From Lachnospiraceae bacterium (GTDB lineage: Bacteria > Bacillota > Clostridia > Lachnospirales > Lachnospiraceae), in the NCBI GenBank assembly GCA_017539565.1, contig JAFYCS010000018.1:1-64000 (forward strand): 64,000 bases of DNA. The letters run 5' to 3'. Position 1 is the stretch's first letter. Every line of letters begins with the position of its first letter. Position numbers and translations under genes: made by a program. Positions 25,528 to 35,337 of the stretch are shown piece after piece. The notes below the pieces were generated by a model. That model made no database searches. It was not told the origin of the DNA and saw only the letters and a list, made by a program, of their open reading frames with translations.

Positions 25528-28122
25528 TCATTCATCTTCCCAGAATATCTCCAGCGCTTCTCCTATGCGTCTTATGTCCGTAACGGAAAACCCTGTCCAC
25601 TCACGGGGGAACATTCGCTGATATGACCTGTCCGTAAACCGTTCATCCAGAAGCGCAACAACCCCTTTGTCCTTTTCGGTACGTATTACCCTTCCCGCTG
25701 CCTGGAGCACTTTATTCATCCCCGGGAAACGATAGGCATAATCATATCCGTTCTCTTCAAAATACTCTTTTATTATCTCCCTCTCATTACATATCTGCGG
25801 GAATCCAACTCCGATTATTATACTTCCTATGAGGGCATCCTCCTTAAGGTCTATACCTTCGGAAAAGATCCCTCCAAGCACGCAAAAACCGATCAGGCTC
25901 TTCCCTTCGCCTTCTGCTGTCTCATCATACCGGGTAAGGCCTCCCGAAGCAAAACGTGAAAGAAAAACTTCACGTTCCTCCTCGCTCATCCTTTCTGCCT
26001 GTCTAATGCATTCCATCCCTCCCAGCGGCAAAAAGTGCCGTTCGAAGTTCCCCGCCACCTCCGACATAAAACTGTATGAAGGAAAAAATACCAGGTAATT
26101 GCCTCTTCGTGATTCAGTCACTTCATATATATATCTGGCCATTTTAAAGAATGTTTCCACATTGCGTTGTTTATATCTGCTTGTAACATCGCGGCAGACA
26201 AACACCCCGAGCTTCTCTTTGTTAAATGCTGATTCAGCATATACCGCAAGATCCTTTTCTTCTGCGCCCAGCAGCTTTTTGTAGTAATTGATCGGTAACA
26301 GTGTGGCCGAGAAGAGAATACTGGCTCTTCCTTTAGACATGCACTCGGCAAGGCGCTTTGCAGGGTTTACGCAAAGTAGTTTTAACCAAAATCCACATTC
26401 CGCCCTGTGTTCCGTATATATCCTGTATTTATCATCCAGCCATTCAAATATCAGGAGAAAATGCGCTATCTTAAAATAGAATTCAAGAACTTCTTCACGT
26501 ACTCCCGTATTTTCTTCTTCATCCAGGAACTGGCTTACTGAAGTGTATAATCCCTGAAGCATACCGGCGAACTTATCGATCTCCTCCAGGACCTTTACAC
26601 TCTCACATTCGCGTTTCATCGCCAGGAGTTCCCTGTTGCAGCGTTCCAGCCCCCTCACTATCTTGAAGATCAGCGGTATCCCCTTCACTTTCTTTCTGCC
26701 TTTAGGCGCCGTCTCCCCATCGGCATACTTTTCGGTAACACTGTTCATAACACGTTTCAGCGCCAGGAAATCTTCCTTGTTCAATTCCGCACTGTACATA
26801 TCCCTGCCGCGTTCCACAAGGTTATGTGCCTCATCTATAAGAAAAACATATTCCCCGCCGCTGCCGCCGTCTGCAAAATACCTTTTTAACGATGCATGAG
26901 GATCAAACACATAGTTATAATCGCAGATTATCATGTCACAGAACAGGCTGACATCCAGCCCCAACTCAAACGGGCATACCCTGTATGTCTCAGCCTCTTC
27001 AAGAAGTATTCCCCTGTCTATACTGTCATATTCGTTGATGCAGTGAAAGATCGCTTCATTCACCCTGTCAAAATGCCCCCTGGCATACGGGCAGCTTTCC
27101 GGGTTGCATTCCGCCTTTTCCATGGGGCATATCTTTTCCTTAGCCGTAAGGATTATGCTCTTCAGCCTGAGATGCTGTTGTCTTAAAAGATCCACAGTGT
27201 CTGCCGCGACAGTACGTGTGATGGTCCTGGCCGTGAGATAAAAGATCTTTGTGACCATCCCGTCCCCCATTGCTTTCAGTGACGGAAACACGGTACTGAG
27301 TGTCTTCCCGGTCCCGGTAGGCGCTTCCATAAAGAGTTTCCGTTTTTCCGCTATTGTCCGGAACACCTGGGCCGCCAGCTGCTTCTGGCCTTTTCTGTAT
27401 TCATAAGGAAACTCAAGCCCTTTTAATGATTCCTGACGGAGCACGTTCCATCTCCACTCAAAATCGGCCCACTTCAGGTATTCTGCCATCAACTCTTCAA
27501 ACCAATCCCTTATTTCAGGCCATGTATACTCATGAAAGAAATATTTCAGGTCCTCGGTTTCGATGTTGCAGTATGTCATTCTCACCCTTATGAGTGGCAA
27601 TCCGTTTTGTTTCGCATATATATATGCATATACTTTAGCCTGGGCCAGATGCACCGGTACAGGCTCCGTAAGCCTCTCCAGCCTGCGGGCTACGCACTTG
27701 ATCTCATCTATTGTTATCTGTGGGAATTCCTCATTTATTAAATACTGATTTAACGATATCTGATTTCCGCCTATCCGGTCACCTTCCCAGCCTTCAACGC
27801 TTTCATCTATCACCCCGTCGGCACGCCCGTCAAGGATCACCCTGTAATGGTCAGCCTCATGTACGTAATGCAGCGGCACCTCGGCACTGTACCCCTCTCC
27901 CATACTGCGCTGTATCATCCGGTGGAGCCTGCTTCCCTCCTGCATCGCTTTCTCCGGCGATATGCCCCTCCGGTTGTCTATATCACCGCTGCGCAATATA
28001 AATTCAACCAGTTCCCTTACGGAAAGCCTGATCTCATACTTGTCAGGGCTTTCCTTCGGGTCCGGCCCCGTCTTTTTATTATTCTCCTGTATCCTGCCCT
28101 CAGGCATCAGCTCATCTGCCAT
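25528..28122 (-). CDS. PD-(D/E)XK nuclease-like domain fused to a Rad3/DinG-type Fe-S helicase
   Basis: An 864-residue protein. The N-terminal part has RecB/Cas4-style nuclease motifs: EGSRLHRMIQ (His67), DGRADG (Asp98/Asp102), DEIK (Glu140, Lys142) and QAKVY (161-165). The rest is a superfamily 2 XPD/DinG-like helicase: Walker A EAPTGTGKT (264-272), four cysteines placed for a 4Fe-4S cluster (330, 337, 342, 381), DEAH (428-431) and the C-terminal motif AAGRVIRTEKDKG. It probably unwinds and trims DNA in repair. GGAGAG precedes the ATG. Note that B. subtilis DinG carries a different (DnaQ-like) exonuclease at this position. Confidence 0.88.
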   Translation of the reverse strand: MADELMPEGRIQENNKKTGPDPKESPDKYEIRLSVRELVEFILRSGDIDNRRGISPEKAMQEGSRLHRMIQRSMGEGYSAEVPLHYVHEADHYRVILDGRADGVIDESVEGWEGDRIGGNQISLNQYLINEEFPQITIDEIKCVARRLERLTEPVPVHLAQAKVYAYIYAKQNGLPLIRVRMTYCNIETEDLKYFFHEYTWPEIRDWFEELMAEYLKWADFEWRWNVLRQESLKGLEFPYEYRKGQKQLAAQVFRTIAEKRKLFMEAPTGTGKTLSTVFPSLKAMGDGMVTKIFYLTARTITRTVAADTVDLLRQQHLRLKSIILTAKEKICPMEKAECNPESCPYARGHFDRVNEAIFHCINEYDSIDRGILLEEAETYRVCPFELGLDVSLFCDMIICDYNYVFDPHASLKRYFADGGSGGEYVFLIDEAHNLVERGRDMYSAELNKEDFLALKRVMNSVTEKYADGETAPKGRKKVKGIPLIFKIVRGLERCNRELLAMKRECESVKVLEEIDKFAGMLQGLYTSVSQFLDEEENTGVREEVLEFYFKIAHFLLIFEWLDDKYRIYTEHRAECGFWLKLLCVNPAKRLAECMSKGRASILFSATLLPINYYKKLLGAEEKDLAVYAESAFNKEKLGVFVCRDVTSRYKQRNVETFFKMARYIYEVTESRRGNYLVFFPSYSFMSEVAGNFERHFLPLGGMECIRQAERMSEEEREVFLSRFASGGLTRYDETAEGEGKSLIGFCVLGGIFSEGIDLKEDALIGSIIIGVGFPQICNEREIIKEYFEENGYDYAYRFPGMNKVLQAAGRVIRTEKDKGVVALLDERFTDRSYQRMFPREWTGFSVTDIRRIGEALEIFWEDE

Positions 28123-28240
28123 TTATCTCTCCGCACAGTCCCATCCCTCACAGGATGAGCCGTGTACTTTTATCAGCTGATAATATACCACAATAGAACA
28201 TATGTTTCAAGACTCTGCGGCGCAGGCCACCGGTATAATA

Positions 28241-28605
28241 TTATGTCAACTTACAAGAGCATCTCCCCCACGCATATCCGCGACAATATATTTATGTAAA
28301 CTCTTCTGAGTTATGTAATCTTAATTTTTGTGTTAAATCACGATTTATCCGACTGTGTTTTCTGTGTTATGTAAACCTATAATCGAATTTCTTTATATTT
28401 TATGTTTACCAACCTGTTTGGTCAAATTTGCGATATATGCTCTCATTTTGCATGCGCCTTTTCATATGTCTATTCTATTATAAACAATATAGTTCGTTTA
28501 TATATTATGTTAACTGCTCTTATGAAATATCCCCGTATATGTTTTTCAACCTTATGTAACCTGAAATGTTGCCGGTTCCGCCTCATACATAATGTTATGT
28601 ATACC
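28241..28605. repeat. Array of eight TTATGT-type motifs in a non-coding gap
   Basis: The gap 28123-28655 holds no convincing gene and is AT-rich. TTATGT followed by variants of AAAC/CAAC/TAAC/TTAC occurs at 28241, 28292, 28311, 28367, 28400, 28505, 28552 and 28595, all in the same direction. Spacing is irregular (19-105 bases). This resembles a cluster of protein-binding sites upstream of the helicase gene. Confidence 0.45.
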
Positions 28606-28613
28606 AAAAAGCA

Positions 28614-28648
28614 CTAAAAAAAGCCCTCCCCCATAAGGGGAAGGGCTT
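28614..28648 (-). terminator. Terminator of the DUF2812-like gene
   Basis: On the minus strand AGCCCTTCCCC pairs with GGGGGAGGGCT over a TTAT loop, followed by a run of T. Confidence 0.9.
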
Positions 28649-28655
28649 AGTTTCA

Positions 28656-29216
28656 TCATATTACCCGTTTTAGTCTCTGCGTTTCCTTTAATAATTTTAC
28701 CGCCATGGAGCCGAAGCAGATCGCAAACGGCAGCTGTATGACTATGACCAGTATATACTTGGCTAATCTGGTCGCCTCAGGCGGGGTTATAAGGTACTCT
28801 CTGTATAAAGAGTAACAAAGCGCTCCGAACAGCCCCAGAAAAACCAATGCTGCCAGAAGTGACACCAGACCAAGTCTCAGGCAGTGGCTTATCTTCCCTA
28901 TCCTGTCCGAAAAATCTGCCGGTCTGTTACCTTCCTCATAGTGCTTCCGCCATACATAACTGTTAAGGCACTGTCCCATGTATTCCCAGCCCTCATCTGT
29001 GAGCTTCTGCATATACAGCGCCTTCGGCATAGTCGGGCAGTCAACGACATATTTAAGCTTTTCAGGTTTTTCCTCAGAGAATAATAAAGAGAAAAAAGCT
29101 CCCTGTCCAAGCGGCAGCAACTTCAAGCCTTCCGAGTTCTTTTCCTCCAGATAGTACTCCATATCCACAGGAACCACATGCTTCAGCGCTGCGAACAGAC
29201 TTCTCTGTACACCCAT
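28656..29216 (-). CDS. DUF2812-like membrane protein
   Basis: A 186-residue protein with an N-terminal soluble part and two C-terminal membrane helices (about 118-142 and 152-176). The segment LTDEGWEYMGQCLNSYVWRK resembles the end of DUF2812, a small membrane family often paired with PadR regulators; no PadR gene is visible here. The start is the ATG with GGAGG five bases upstream. Function unknown. Confidence 0.65.
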   Translation of the reverse strand: MGVQRSLFAALKHVVPVDMEYYLEEKNSEGLKLLPLGQGAFFSLLFSEEKPEKLKYVVDCPTMPKALYMQKLTDEGWEYMGQCLNSYVWRKHYEEGNRPADFSDRIGKISHCLRLGLVSLLAALVFLGLFGALCYSLYREYLITPPEATRLAKYILVIVIQLPFAICFGSMAVKLLKETQRLKRVI

Positions 29217-29305
29217 GGCAACCTCCAAACGTGCTCATGTTGTTCTACATACTACATTATTATAAACTATTTTTTACATAAGCTCAAGAAATTGTTTGAA
29301 AAATA

Positions 29306-29335
29306 CTGACATAAGTATCATCAGGCTGATATAAT
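29306..29335 (+). promoter_or_regulatory. Promoter of the ABC-2 export pair
   Basis: CTGACA and a perfect TATAAT with an 18-base spacer, 30 bases before the ATPase gene. Confidence 0.6.
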
Positions 29336-29364
29336 ACAGATAAATCTATCTAAGGAGGCTCACT

Positions 29365-30111
29365 ATGATCGACGCAAAGAACCTCAGCATGATCTATGGC
29401 AAAGACCACAAGGCAGTGGACGATCTGTCCTTTCATATCGGCCGCGGCGAGATAGCCGGTTTCGCCGGTCCCAACGGTGCAGGAAAGACCACAGTCATCA
29501 AAATGCTCACCGGAATCCTCAAACCCGCAACCGGTTCAGCCACCATCAATGGGCACGACATCGTAAAAGATCCTCTTGCCGCTAAATCTTCTTTCGCTTA
29601 TGTGGCCGACAATCCCGATGTTCTTCTGCAATTAACAGGCCTTGAATATATAAACTTTATCGCAGACATTTATAAAGTCAGCGAAGAAGCTCGCCGCAGC
29701 CGTGTTCCGGAGCTGGCGGAACGCTTCGGGATCCTGGACGCTCTCACCACTCCCATGCGGGAATACTCACACGGCATGCGCCAGAAACTCATGGTCATAG
29801 CCGCACTGGTACACAATCCCCCTGCATGGATACTTGATGAGCCCATGACCGGTCTTGATCCACAGGCTGCTTACGAACTAAAGCAGATGATGCGTGAACA
29901 TGCCGCAAAAGGAAACTGTGTGCTTTTCTCCACTCATGTGCTGGAGGTGGCTGAAAAGCTCTGTGACCATATCATGATAATCAACCACGGAAAGTCTCTT
30001 TACCAGGGCACCGTGGAAGACTTATCCTCCGCACATCCCGGTATGGATCTGGAAGAGATATTCCTGGAAATGATAGATTATAAGAGCTCTGCTCAGGAGG
30101 ATAATGCATGA
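29365..30111 (+). CDS. ABC transporter ATPase (ABC-2 export type)
   Basis: A 248-residue ATPase with Walker A GPNGAGKTT, signature region YSHGMRQKL, Walker B AWILDEP and H-loop STHVLEVAE, typical of DrrA/YtrB-like export ATPases. AAGGAGG lies upstream. Its stop overlaps the start of the permease gene by four bases, so the two act as one exporter. The substrate is unknown. Confidence 0.93.
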   Translation: MIDAKNLSMIYGKDHKAVDDLSFHIGRGEIAGFAGPNGAGKTTVIKMLTGILKPATGSATINGHDIVKDPLAAKSSFAYVADNPDVLLQLTGLEYINFIADIYKVSEEARRSRVPELAERFGILDALTTPMREYSHGMRQKLMVIAALVHNPPAWILDEPMTGLDPQAAYELKQMMREHAAKGNCVLFSTHVLEVAEKLCDHIMIINHGKSLYQGTVEDLSSAHPGMDLEEIFLEMIDYKSSAQEDNA

Positions 30112-31787
30112 ATCCTGTAAAGCGGCTGACAGGTATATACAGAAAAAATTTTGAAATGCCCATGCCTGAAGAAGGGGTAAAAATGAGCATCTACACCTCT
30201 CTCGGCATAATAGCAGTGGTCTGCATAATGCTGCCCTGCTGTTTTGTCATGGGATATCTAAGCTATGTAATGACCCTGGCCATGATGGTCGAGGGCAACC
30301 GCATAAACGGCCTGATATCAGAGATGCATATACTCTCCGCTTTTGCCATGGTCCTCGGCATGCCGGTAGTCTTTAACGTGATCTTCTTCTCATCCGACCG
30401 TGAGCATATGGTCACCCTGCCGATAAAAAGCCATCAGCTTCTTGCCGCAAAATTCTTCCACACTTTCTTTGCAGAGAGTGTAATGGAATTTCTTATATTC
30501 ATATCCATATTCATAGGTTTTTTCATTGCCGCCGTAAGCAGCTACGGCCTCTGGCCTGCTCTTCATCCCGTGAGTATAATAGCCGCTGTCACGGGCATAG
30601 TACTCACACCGCTCCTTCCTCTGGTATATTGCTGTATCATCAGCCTTATCCTCATGGCGGTTCTGAAAAACGTTCGCAGTATCAAGACCTTCTACCGCAG
30701 TTCAACAGTACTCATGTTTATCTTTATAGGCCTCTTCATCTATTCATTTAAGGACATGGGTACCATAAGCTTTGATAATTATATGGACTCACTGGCAGCA
30801 GATAACAATTTCTTCCTGCGGGTCTGCAACATACTTTTTTTCACAACCCCCCAGCTCTGTAAAGCCATGGCATGGCAGAGTCTCCCCCAGCTTTTGCTCT
30901 ATTATCTGAGCAATGCTGCGGCAACGGCTTCCATACTGCTCCTGGGTGCCTGGCTGTATCAGCCCGGTTTATATACGGCCGCCGCTCTTGGCAGCCGTAA
31001 AAAGAAAGCCGACAGGAACAGTTTAAATCTCGCTCCGTCCAATCTTTTCTTTTCCTATTTTATGAAAGAACTGCGCGTCCTCACACGCACCCGCGCCTAC
31101 GCATCCAACTGCGTATACATTAATATAATCTGGCCCGTCGGCATAGCCATATTCTTTTTCATAACCAAAGACAACGAAAGTATCGTTCAGTTTCTGCAAT
31201 ACTACCGTGACGGTTATGAACGCGCCGTGCTCATAGTATTACTGGCCGTGATCTTTATGTCCTTTGTCGCTTCGGCGATGAACAGTCTGTCTTCCACTGC
31301 CTTTACACGTGAAGGCGCCCATGTAGATATCATCAAATATATACCGGTGGATTATAAAACCCAGATGCATGTGAAGGCTGCTGTAGCCATACTCATCACT
31401 GCCCCGTTTTTATTACTCTCCGTCGCAGTGGCTGCCTTTTTCCTTGATTTTTCGCTGCTCACCGCACTGTATTACTGCCTGATAACCATGGAAGCCCTTG
31501 TCTTCTGCGTTATCATCGGTCTGGCTCTTGACAGCGCATCTCCCTATACCCTATGGAGCGACGAATATTCAGCCCTGCGCGGCAATCTGAACAGCTTCTT
31601 CAACATGGCGGTAATGATAGTGCTCAGCCTGCTCATATGCGGCCTGTTCTTCCTTTTGTATGAGCTTGCCCACTTACCGCTGAAAGCAGTATATATATCA
31701 CTGCCTGTTTTCCTGGGCATAATAAATGCGGCAGCCATTGTTTACGGCCGCCGCAGGATAATCGCAAATATGAAAGAACTGTATTAA
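30108..31787 (+). CDS. ABC-2 type export permease
   Basis: A 559-residue membrane protein with about 12 helices, arranged as two halves around a cytoplasmic basic loop ([10 protein letters not shown], about 298-307). No nucleotide-binding site is present. It is the membrane partner of the preceding ATPase. The TAA stop overlaps the stop of the convergent AICAR transformylase gene, leaving no room for a terminator between them. Confidence 0.87.
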   Translation: MNPVKRLTGIYRKNFEMPMPEEGVKMSIYTSLGIIAVVCIMLPCCFVMGYLSYVMTLAMMVEGNRINGLISEMHILSAFAMVLGMPVVFNVIFFSSDREHMVTLPIKSHQLLAAKFFHTFFAESVMEFLIFISIFIGFFIAAVSSYGLWPALHPVSIIAAVTGIVLTPLLPLVYCCIISLILMAVLKNVRSIKTFYRSSTVLMFIFIGLFIYSFKDMGTISFDNYMDSLAADNNFFLRVCNILFFTTPQLCKAMAWQSLPQLLLYYLSNAAATASILLLGAWLYQPGLYTAAALGSRKKKADRNSLNLAPSNLFFSYFMKELRVLTRTRAYASNCVYINIIWPVGIAIFFFITKDNESIVQFLQYYRDGYERAVLIVLLAVIFMSFVASAMNSLSSTAFTREGAHVDIIKYIPVDYKTQMHVKAAVAILITAPFLLLSVAVAAFFLDFSLLTALYYCLITMEALVFCVIIGLALDSASPYTLWSDEYSALRGNLNSFFNMAVMIVLSLLICGLFFLLYELAHLPLKAVYISLPVFLGIINAAAIVYGRRRIIANMKELY

Positions 31788-32962
31788 TGATGGAATAAAC
31801 GTATTCCCGTAAATGCCATCACCATGCCAAGCTTATCGCAGGCCTCGATGACCGCGTCATCCCTCTTGGAACCGCCGGGCTGTGCCACATATTTAACACC
31901 GGAGCGCGCAGCCCTCTCAATGTTATCACTGAAGGGGAAGAACGCATCGGATCCCAGTGCCACATCCGTAGCCTGTGAGAGCCATATCTGCTTCTCCTCT
32001 TTTGTAAAGATCTCAGGTTTCTCGGTAAAGATGTTCTGCCACTTCCCGTCAGCCAGTACATCCATGTAATCCTCACCGATATACAGATCGATGGAATTGT
32101 CACGGTCCGCACGGCTTATACCTTCTACAAACTTAAGATCCAGTACCTTGGGTGACTGGCGAAGCAGCCAGTTATCTGCCTTTGAGCCCGCAAGCCTCGT
32201 GCAGTGGATACGTGACTGCTGACCTGCGCCTATACCTATCGCCTGTCCGCCCTTTGCATAGCATACCGAATTGGACTGGGTATACTTAAGCGTGATGAGT
32301 GCTATAAGCAGGTCGATCTGTGCCTGGTCGGGTAACTCTTTATTCTTTGTAACTACATTCTCAAGCAGGCTTCCCACTATGGGCAGCTCGTTGCGTCCCT
32401 GCTCAAATGTAATACCGAAAACATCCTTATGCTCTATGGGCTGGGGCTTGTATTCGGGATCGATCTTAATGATGTTGTAGGTACCGCGCTTTTTGCTCTT
32501 TAATATCTCAAGAGCCTCATCTTCATATCCGGGTGCTATGATACCGTCGGATACTTCAGGCTTGATCAGCTTTGCGGTCGCAACATCACAAACATCGGAA
32601 AGAGCAATGAAATCACCGAAGGATGACATACGGTCCGCTCCTCTCGCCCTTGCATATGCACAGGCAAGCGGCGAAAGCTGTACGCTGCTGTCAACAAAAT
32701 ATATTTTCTTAAGTGTATCATCCAGCTCGATACCCACTGCCGCACCTGCAGGTGACACATGCTTGAAGCTGGTCGCAGCAGGAAGACCGCAGGCCTTCTT
32801 AAGCTCTCTTACGAGCTGCCAGCCATTAAGGGCATCCATGAAATTGATGTAACCGGGGCGTCCGTTGAGAACCTCTATAGGAAGTTCACGTCCGTCGTTC
32901 ACAAAGATCTTGGCAGGCACCTGATTGGGGTTACAGCCGTATTTGAGTTCCAGTTCTTTCAT
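31784..32962 (-). CDS. AICAR transformylase, stand-alone
   Basis: A 392-residue protein that corresponds only to the AICAR formyltransferase half of PurH, step nine of purine synthesis (AICAR plus 10-formyl-THF to FAICAR). The catalytic Lys-His pair lies in [11 protein letters not shown] (Lys67, His68), and [15 protein letters not shown] and [14 protein letters not shown] are family hallmarks. There is no N-terminal IMP cyclohydrolase domain; the preceding gene supplies that activity. Gap to it is 21 bases. Confidence 0.93.
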   Translation of the reverse strand: MKELELKYGCNPNQVPAKIFVNDGRELPIEVLNGRPGYINFMDALNGWQLVRELKKACGLPAATSFKHVSPAGAAVGIELDDTLKKIYFVDSSVQLSPLACAYARARGADRMSSFGDFIALSDVCDVATAKLIKPEVSDGIIAPGYEDEALEILKSKKRGTYNIIKIDPEYKPQPIEHKDVFGITFEQGRNELPIVGSLLENVVTKNKELPDQAQIDLLIALITLKYTQSNSVCYAKGGQAIGIGAGQQSRIHCTRLAGSKADNWLLRQSPKVLDLKFVEGISRADRDNSIDLYIGEDYMDVLADGKWQNIFTEKPEIFTKEEKQIWLSQATDVALGSDAFFPFSDNIERAARSGVKYVAQPGGSKRDDAVIEACDKLGMVMAFTGIRLFHH

Positions 32963-32983
32963 TTCTTTCTCCTTATTAAATCC

Positions 32984-33703
32984 TTATTTAACATTCTTAT
33001 TAACTATTCTGCTCTCATACTTTCCACTCTCTATATCTATCATTCTGACAAAGAGTGAAACCTTATTATCTTCGTTAAGTGCATCCCACAGAAGCTTTGT
33101 GAAAGCATCTATGTCATCCATATCGATACCGATGAATTCCGGTTCTCCTTCAAATGAAGGAAGCGGATTTCCGTCTTTCATATAAGTATGGATAAAACGT
33201 CCGTCGCCTGCCTTGGGATTCTCATAAGCGAACATATATCTGTCGCATCCGGCAGGATCCCCGTTATCGCTCTTTAAGATGCTGAATGCATAGTTGTACT
33301 TTCCGTTCTCGATATGCATTATACCTGAGATACGTGGTGTAAAATTAGGTGCATCGGGTTCAAACTCACGGCTGCGCAGACTCTGTTCGAAAGTAAGCTG
33401 TCTGTCCATGCCGTCATAGATCGTATCTGTCTGATCGCCGTTTGTAACGATGGTCTTGTTTCCCAGAACACGTACGGGCGCATAGATGATAAGACTGGGG
33501 TCGGAAAGCTTCGCAGGATCAAAAGCCTGTGTTCTTATGCCCTCACCGTCTTCAACAAAAACACGGTTACGGCTGTTCTCACTGCGGCCCATGATAAAGT
33601 ACGCTGTAACAGCCTTTTTCCCGTCAGGCGTACGTCCCAGTATAATGCCTCTTCCGGGATATGCGTTACTGCTCAAAAGCCCTGCTATGTCTCTTTTCTC
33701 CAT
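32984..33703 (-). CDS. purO: IMP cyclohydrolase, PurO-like
   Basis: A 239-residue protein of the PurO-type IMP cyclohydrolase family, closing FAICAR to IMP, the last step of purine synthesis. Visible marks are SSNAYPGRGIILG near the start, YFIMGRSENSRNRVF, and ENPKAGDGRFIHTY. It replaces the cyclohydrolase half of PurH and is co-transcribed with the transformylase. The ATG is chosen because AGGAGG lies directly upstream; a longer frame starts 24 codons earlier inside the promoter. Confidence 0.88.
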   Translation of the reverse strand: MEKRDIAGLLSSNAYPGRGIILGRTPDGKKAVTAYFIMGRSENSRNRVFVEDGEGIRTQAFDPAKLSDPSLIIYAPVRVLGNKTIVTNGDQTDTIYDGMDRQLTFEQSLRSREFEPDAPNFTPRISGIMHIENGKYNYAFSILKSDNGDPAGCDRYMFAYENPKAGDGRFIHTYMKDGNPLPSFEGEPEFIGIDMDDIDAFTKLLWDALNEDNKVSLFVRMIDIESGKYESRIVNKNVK

Positions 33704-33736
33704 ATTTAACCTCCTGAATCTCAGAATACGCATAAG

Positions 33737-33765
33737 ATGATACCACATATTGGTATACGCGTCAA
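33737..33765 (-). promoter_or_regulatory. Promoter with internal inverted repeat, purine pair
   Basis: TTGACG and TATCAT on the minus strand with a 17-base spacer. Within it ATACC and GGTAT form an inverted repeat (33740-33756) that overlaps the -10 box, a classic repressor position. Confidence 0.65.
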
Positions 33766-33826
33766 TCATAGCCACTATATATATTGTGATTTAGGGGTAT
33801 TTTACTGAAAAAAAGCCTGCATGAGC

Positions 33827-35170
33827 CTACATCTTGCGCAGTTCTGACAGTGCCATGGGCAGAGAAAGACATAGAGCCAGCACATCCGCGATACTCTGGG
33901 TGATCTCCACCCCCAGTATTCCCATGAAGTGCGGCAGTATCAGGATGAGAGGTATAAAGAATATGCCGTTTCTTGCTGATGAAGATACAGAAGCCTTGAC
34001 TCCCTTTCCGATGGATTGCAACATCATATTGCTCAAGACCGTAGTGGCTGAAAGCGGCAGGGCACATGCCTGGAAACGGAGGGCCACCTTTCCCACCTCA
34101 ACCACGGCATCATCGTCCCTGAAAAACCTGATTATCTCCGGAGCAAAAATAAAGCAGAGGACTCCGGCAGCCAGCATAAATACCGTTCCCCATTTTACAC
34201 AGAACCAGTACCCTTTCTTAACCCTCTCTTTAAGTCCGGCTCCGTAATTAAAAGAGCATACCGGCTGATAGCCCTGACCGAAACCAATAAGTGCGGAACT
34301 TAAACTCATCACCACCGTATTGACATTTGACATGGCCGCTATGGCAGCGGCGCCGCCCAGATCCCTCGCTGCATTATTGAGCAGCATCGATGATATTGCA
34401 GCCAGCCCCTGTCTGAAGAGCGAAGGGCTTCCTCCGTTGGTTATCTCTTTCAGATAGAAGAAATTCAATCTGATGTTTTCAAACTTGATACGTATATTCT
34501 CCCCACGCCTGCTGCCGGCAAACAGCACGAAAAAGCTGGTGATCTGGCCGCATATCGTAGCTATCGCCGCCCCGGATACTCCCATATTAAATCCAAGTAT
34601 CAGCAGCGGATCCAGGACCAGGTTCATAAGGGCACCGCACATAAGTCCTGCCATAGCATACATGGCGCTGCCCTGAAAGCGCAGCTGGTTATTGATCACA
34701 AACTGCCCCATCATAAAAGGCGCGCCTATCATTATTATACGCATATACGCAACGGAATCAGCCATGCCTTCCGGTGTCGCTCCCATAACTTCCACAAGTG
34801 ACCGCGTGAAGATATTGCCCAGCACTGCCGCCAGTGTTCCCATGATAAGAGCCATGGCAAAGCCTGTAGACGCCATCTCCGACGCCTCCTTATGTTTTCC
34901 CGCTCCCATCATACGTGAAATATAATTTCCGGAACCGTGCCCGAAAAAGAAGCCGAAAGCCTGTATCACCGCCATAGCGGGGAACGCCACTCCGACCGCC
35001 GCAGATGCTTCCGTAGATATCTGTCCCACAAAAAACTTATCAGCCGCATTGTATATAGCGGTGACCATCATACTTATTATAGTGGGAACGGATAATTCAA
35101 GGATAAGCTGCGGAACAGGAGTCTGTGTAAGTCTTGTTCTTCTGTCGATGTTCTGACCATTCTTTTGCAT
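33827..35170 (-). CDS. MATE family efflux transporter
   Basis: A 447-residue multidrug/toxin exporter with twelve membrane helices in two halves; family text PQLILELSVPTIISMMVTAIYN opens the first helix and NNQLRFQGSAMYAM lies near the middle. It is cation-driven by family. The ATG lies seven bases after a good -10 box and has no ribosome binding site, so the message may be leaderless. It is divergent from a DtxR-type regulator gene that may control it. Confidence 0.9.
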   Translation of the reverse strand: MQKNGQNIDRRTRLTQTPVPQLILELSVPTIISMMVTAIYNAADKFFVGQISTEASAAVGVAFPAMAVIQAFGFFFGHGSGNYISRMMGAGKHKEASEMASTGFAMALIMGTLAAVLGNIFTRSLVEVMGATPEGMADSVAYMRIIMIGAPFMMGQFVINNQLRFQGSAMYAMAGLMCGALMNLVLDPLLILGFNMGVSGAAIATICGQITSFFVLFAGSRRGENIRIKFENIRLNFFYLKEITNGGSPSLFRQGLAAISSMLLNNAARDLGGAAAIAAMSNVNTVVMSLSSALIGFGQGYQPVCSFNYGAGLKERVKKGYWFCVKWGTVFMLAAGVLCFIFAPEIIRFFRDDDAVVEVGKVALRFQACALPLSATTVLSNMMLQSIGKGVKASVSSSARNGIFFIPLILILPHFMGILGVEITQSIADVLALCLSLPMALSELRKM

Positions 35171-35177
35171 GGGTCTT

Positions 35178-35206
35178 ATGATAACATAATATTATTACAG
35201 TATCAA
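35178..35206 (-). promoter_or_regulatory. Promoter of the MATE gene
   Basis: TTGATA and TATCAT on the minus strand with a 17-base spacer; the expected transcription start falls on or next to the ATG. Confidence 0.6.
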
Positions 35207-35213
35207 TTTTAAT

Positions 35214-35242
35214 TTGCATTTTGTATCAAAAGATGCTACACT
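35214..35242 (+). promoter_or_regulatory. Promoter of the DtxR-type regulator gene
   Basis: TTGCAT and TACACT with a 17-base spacer, eight bases from the -35 box of the divergent MATE promoter, so one bound regulator could affect both. Confidence 0.5.
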
Positions 35243-35337
35243 TTGTCTAATATCAGTTAGCTGCTTATAACAGATGTTTGACTACAGGGAATCATCAGTT
35301 TTACCCTGTATCGCATCAAAAAGAGGGGGGGGAACAA

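Noticed and set aside
28241..28605. CRISPR array or replication origin with DnaA boxes
   Set aside because: Motifs are only about ten bases with irregular spacing and no spacers; they do not match TTATCCACA, and no dnaA or parAB gene is near.
28402..28617. A 71-codon plus-strand frame in the gene-free gap
   Set aside because: No ribosome binding site, unlikely amino acid make-up and many rare-looking codons; the gap is better read as non-coding with repeated motifs.
35278..35337. 20-codon extension of the DtxR-type regulator
   Set aside because: The inner ATG has a strong ribosome binding site and matches the usual family start.
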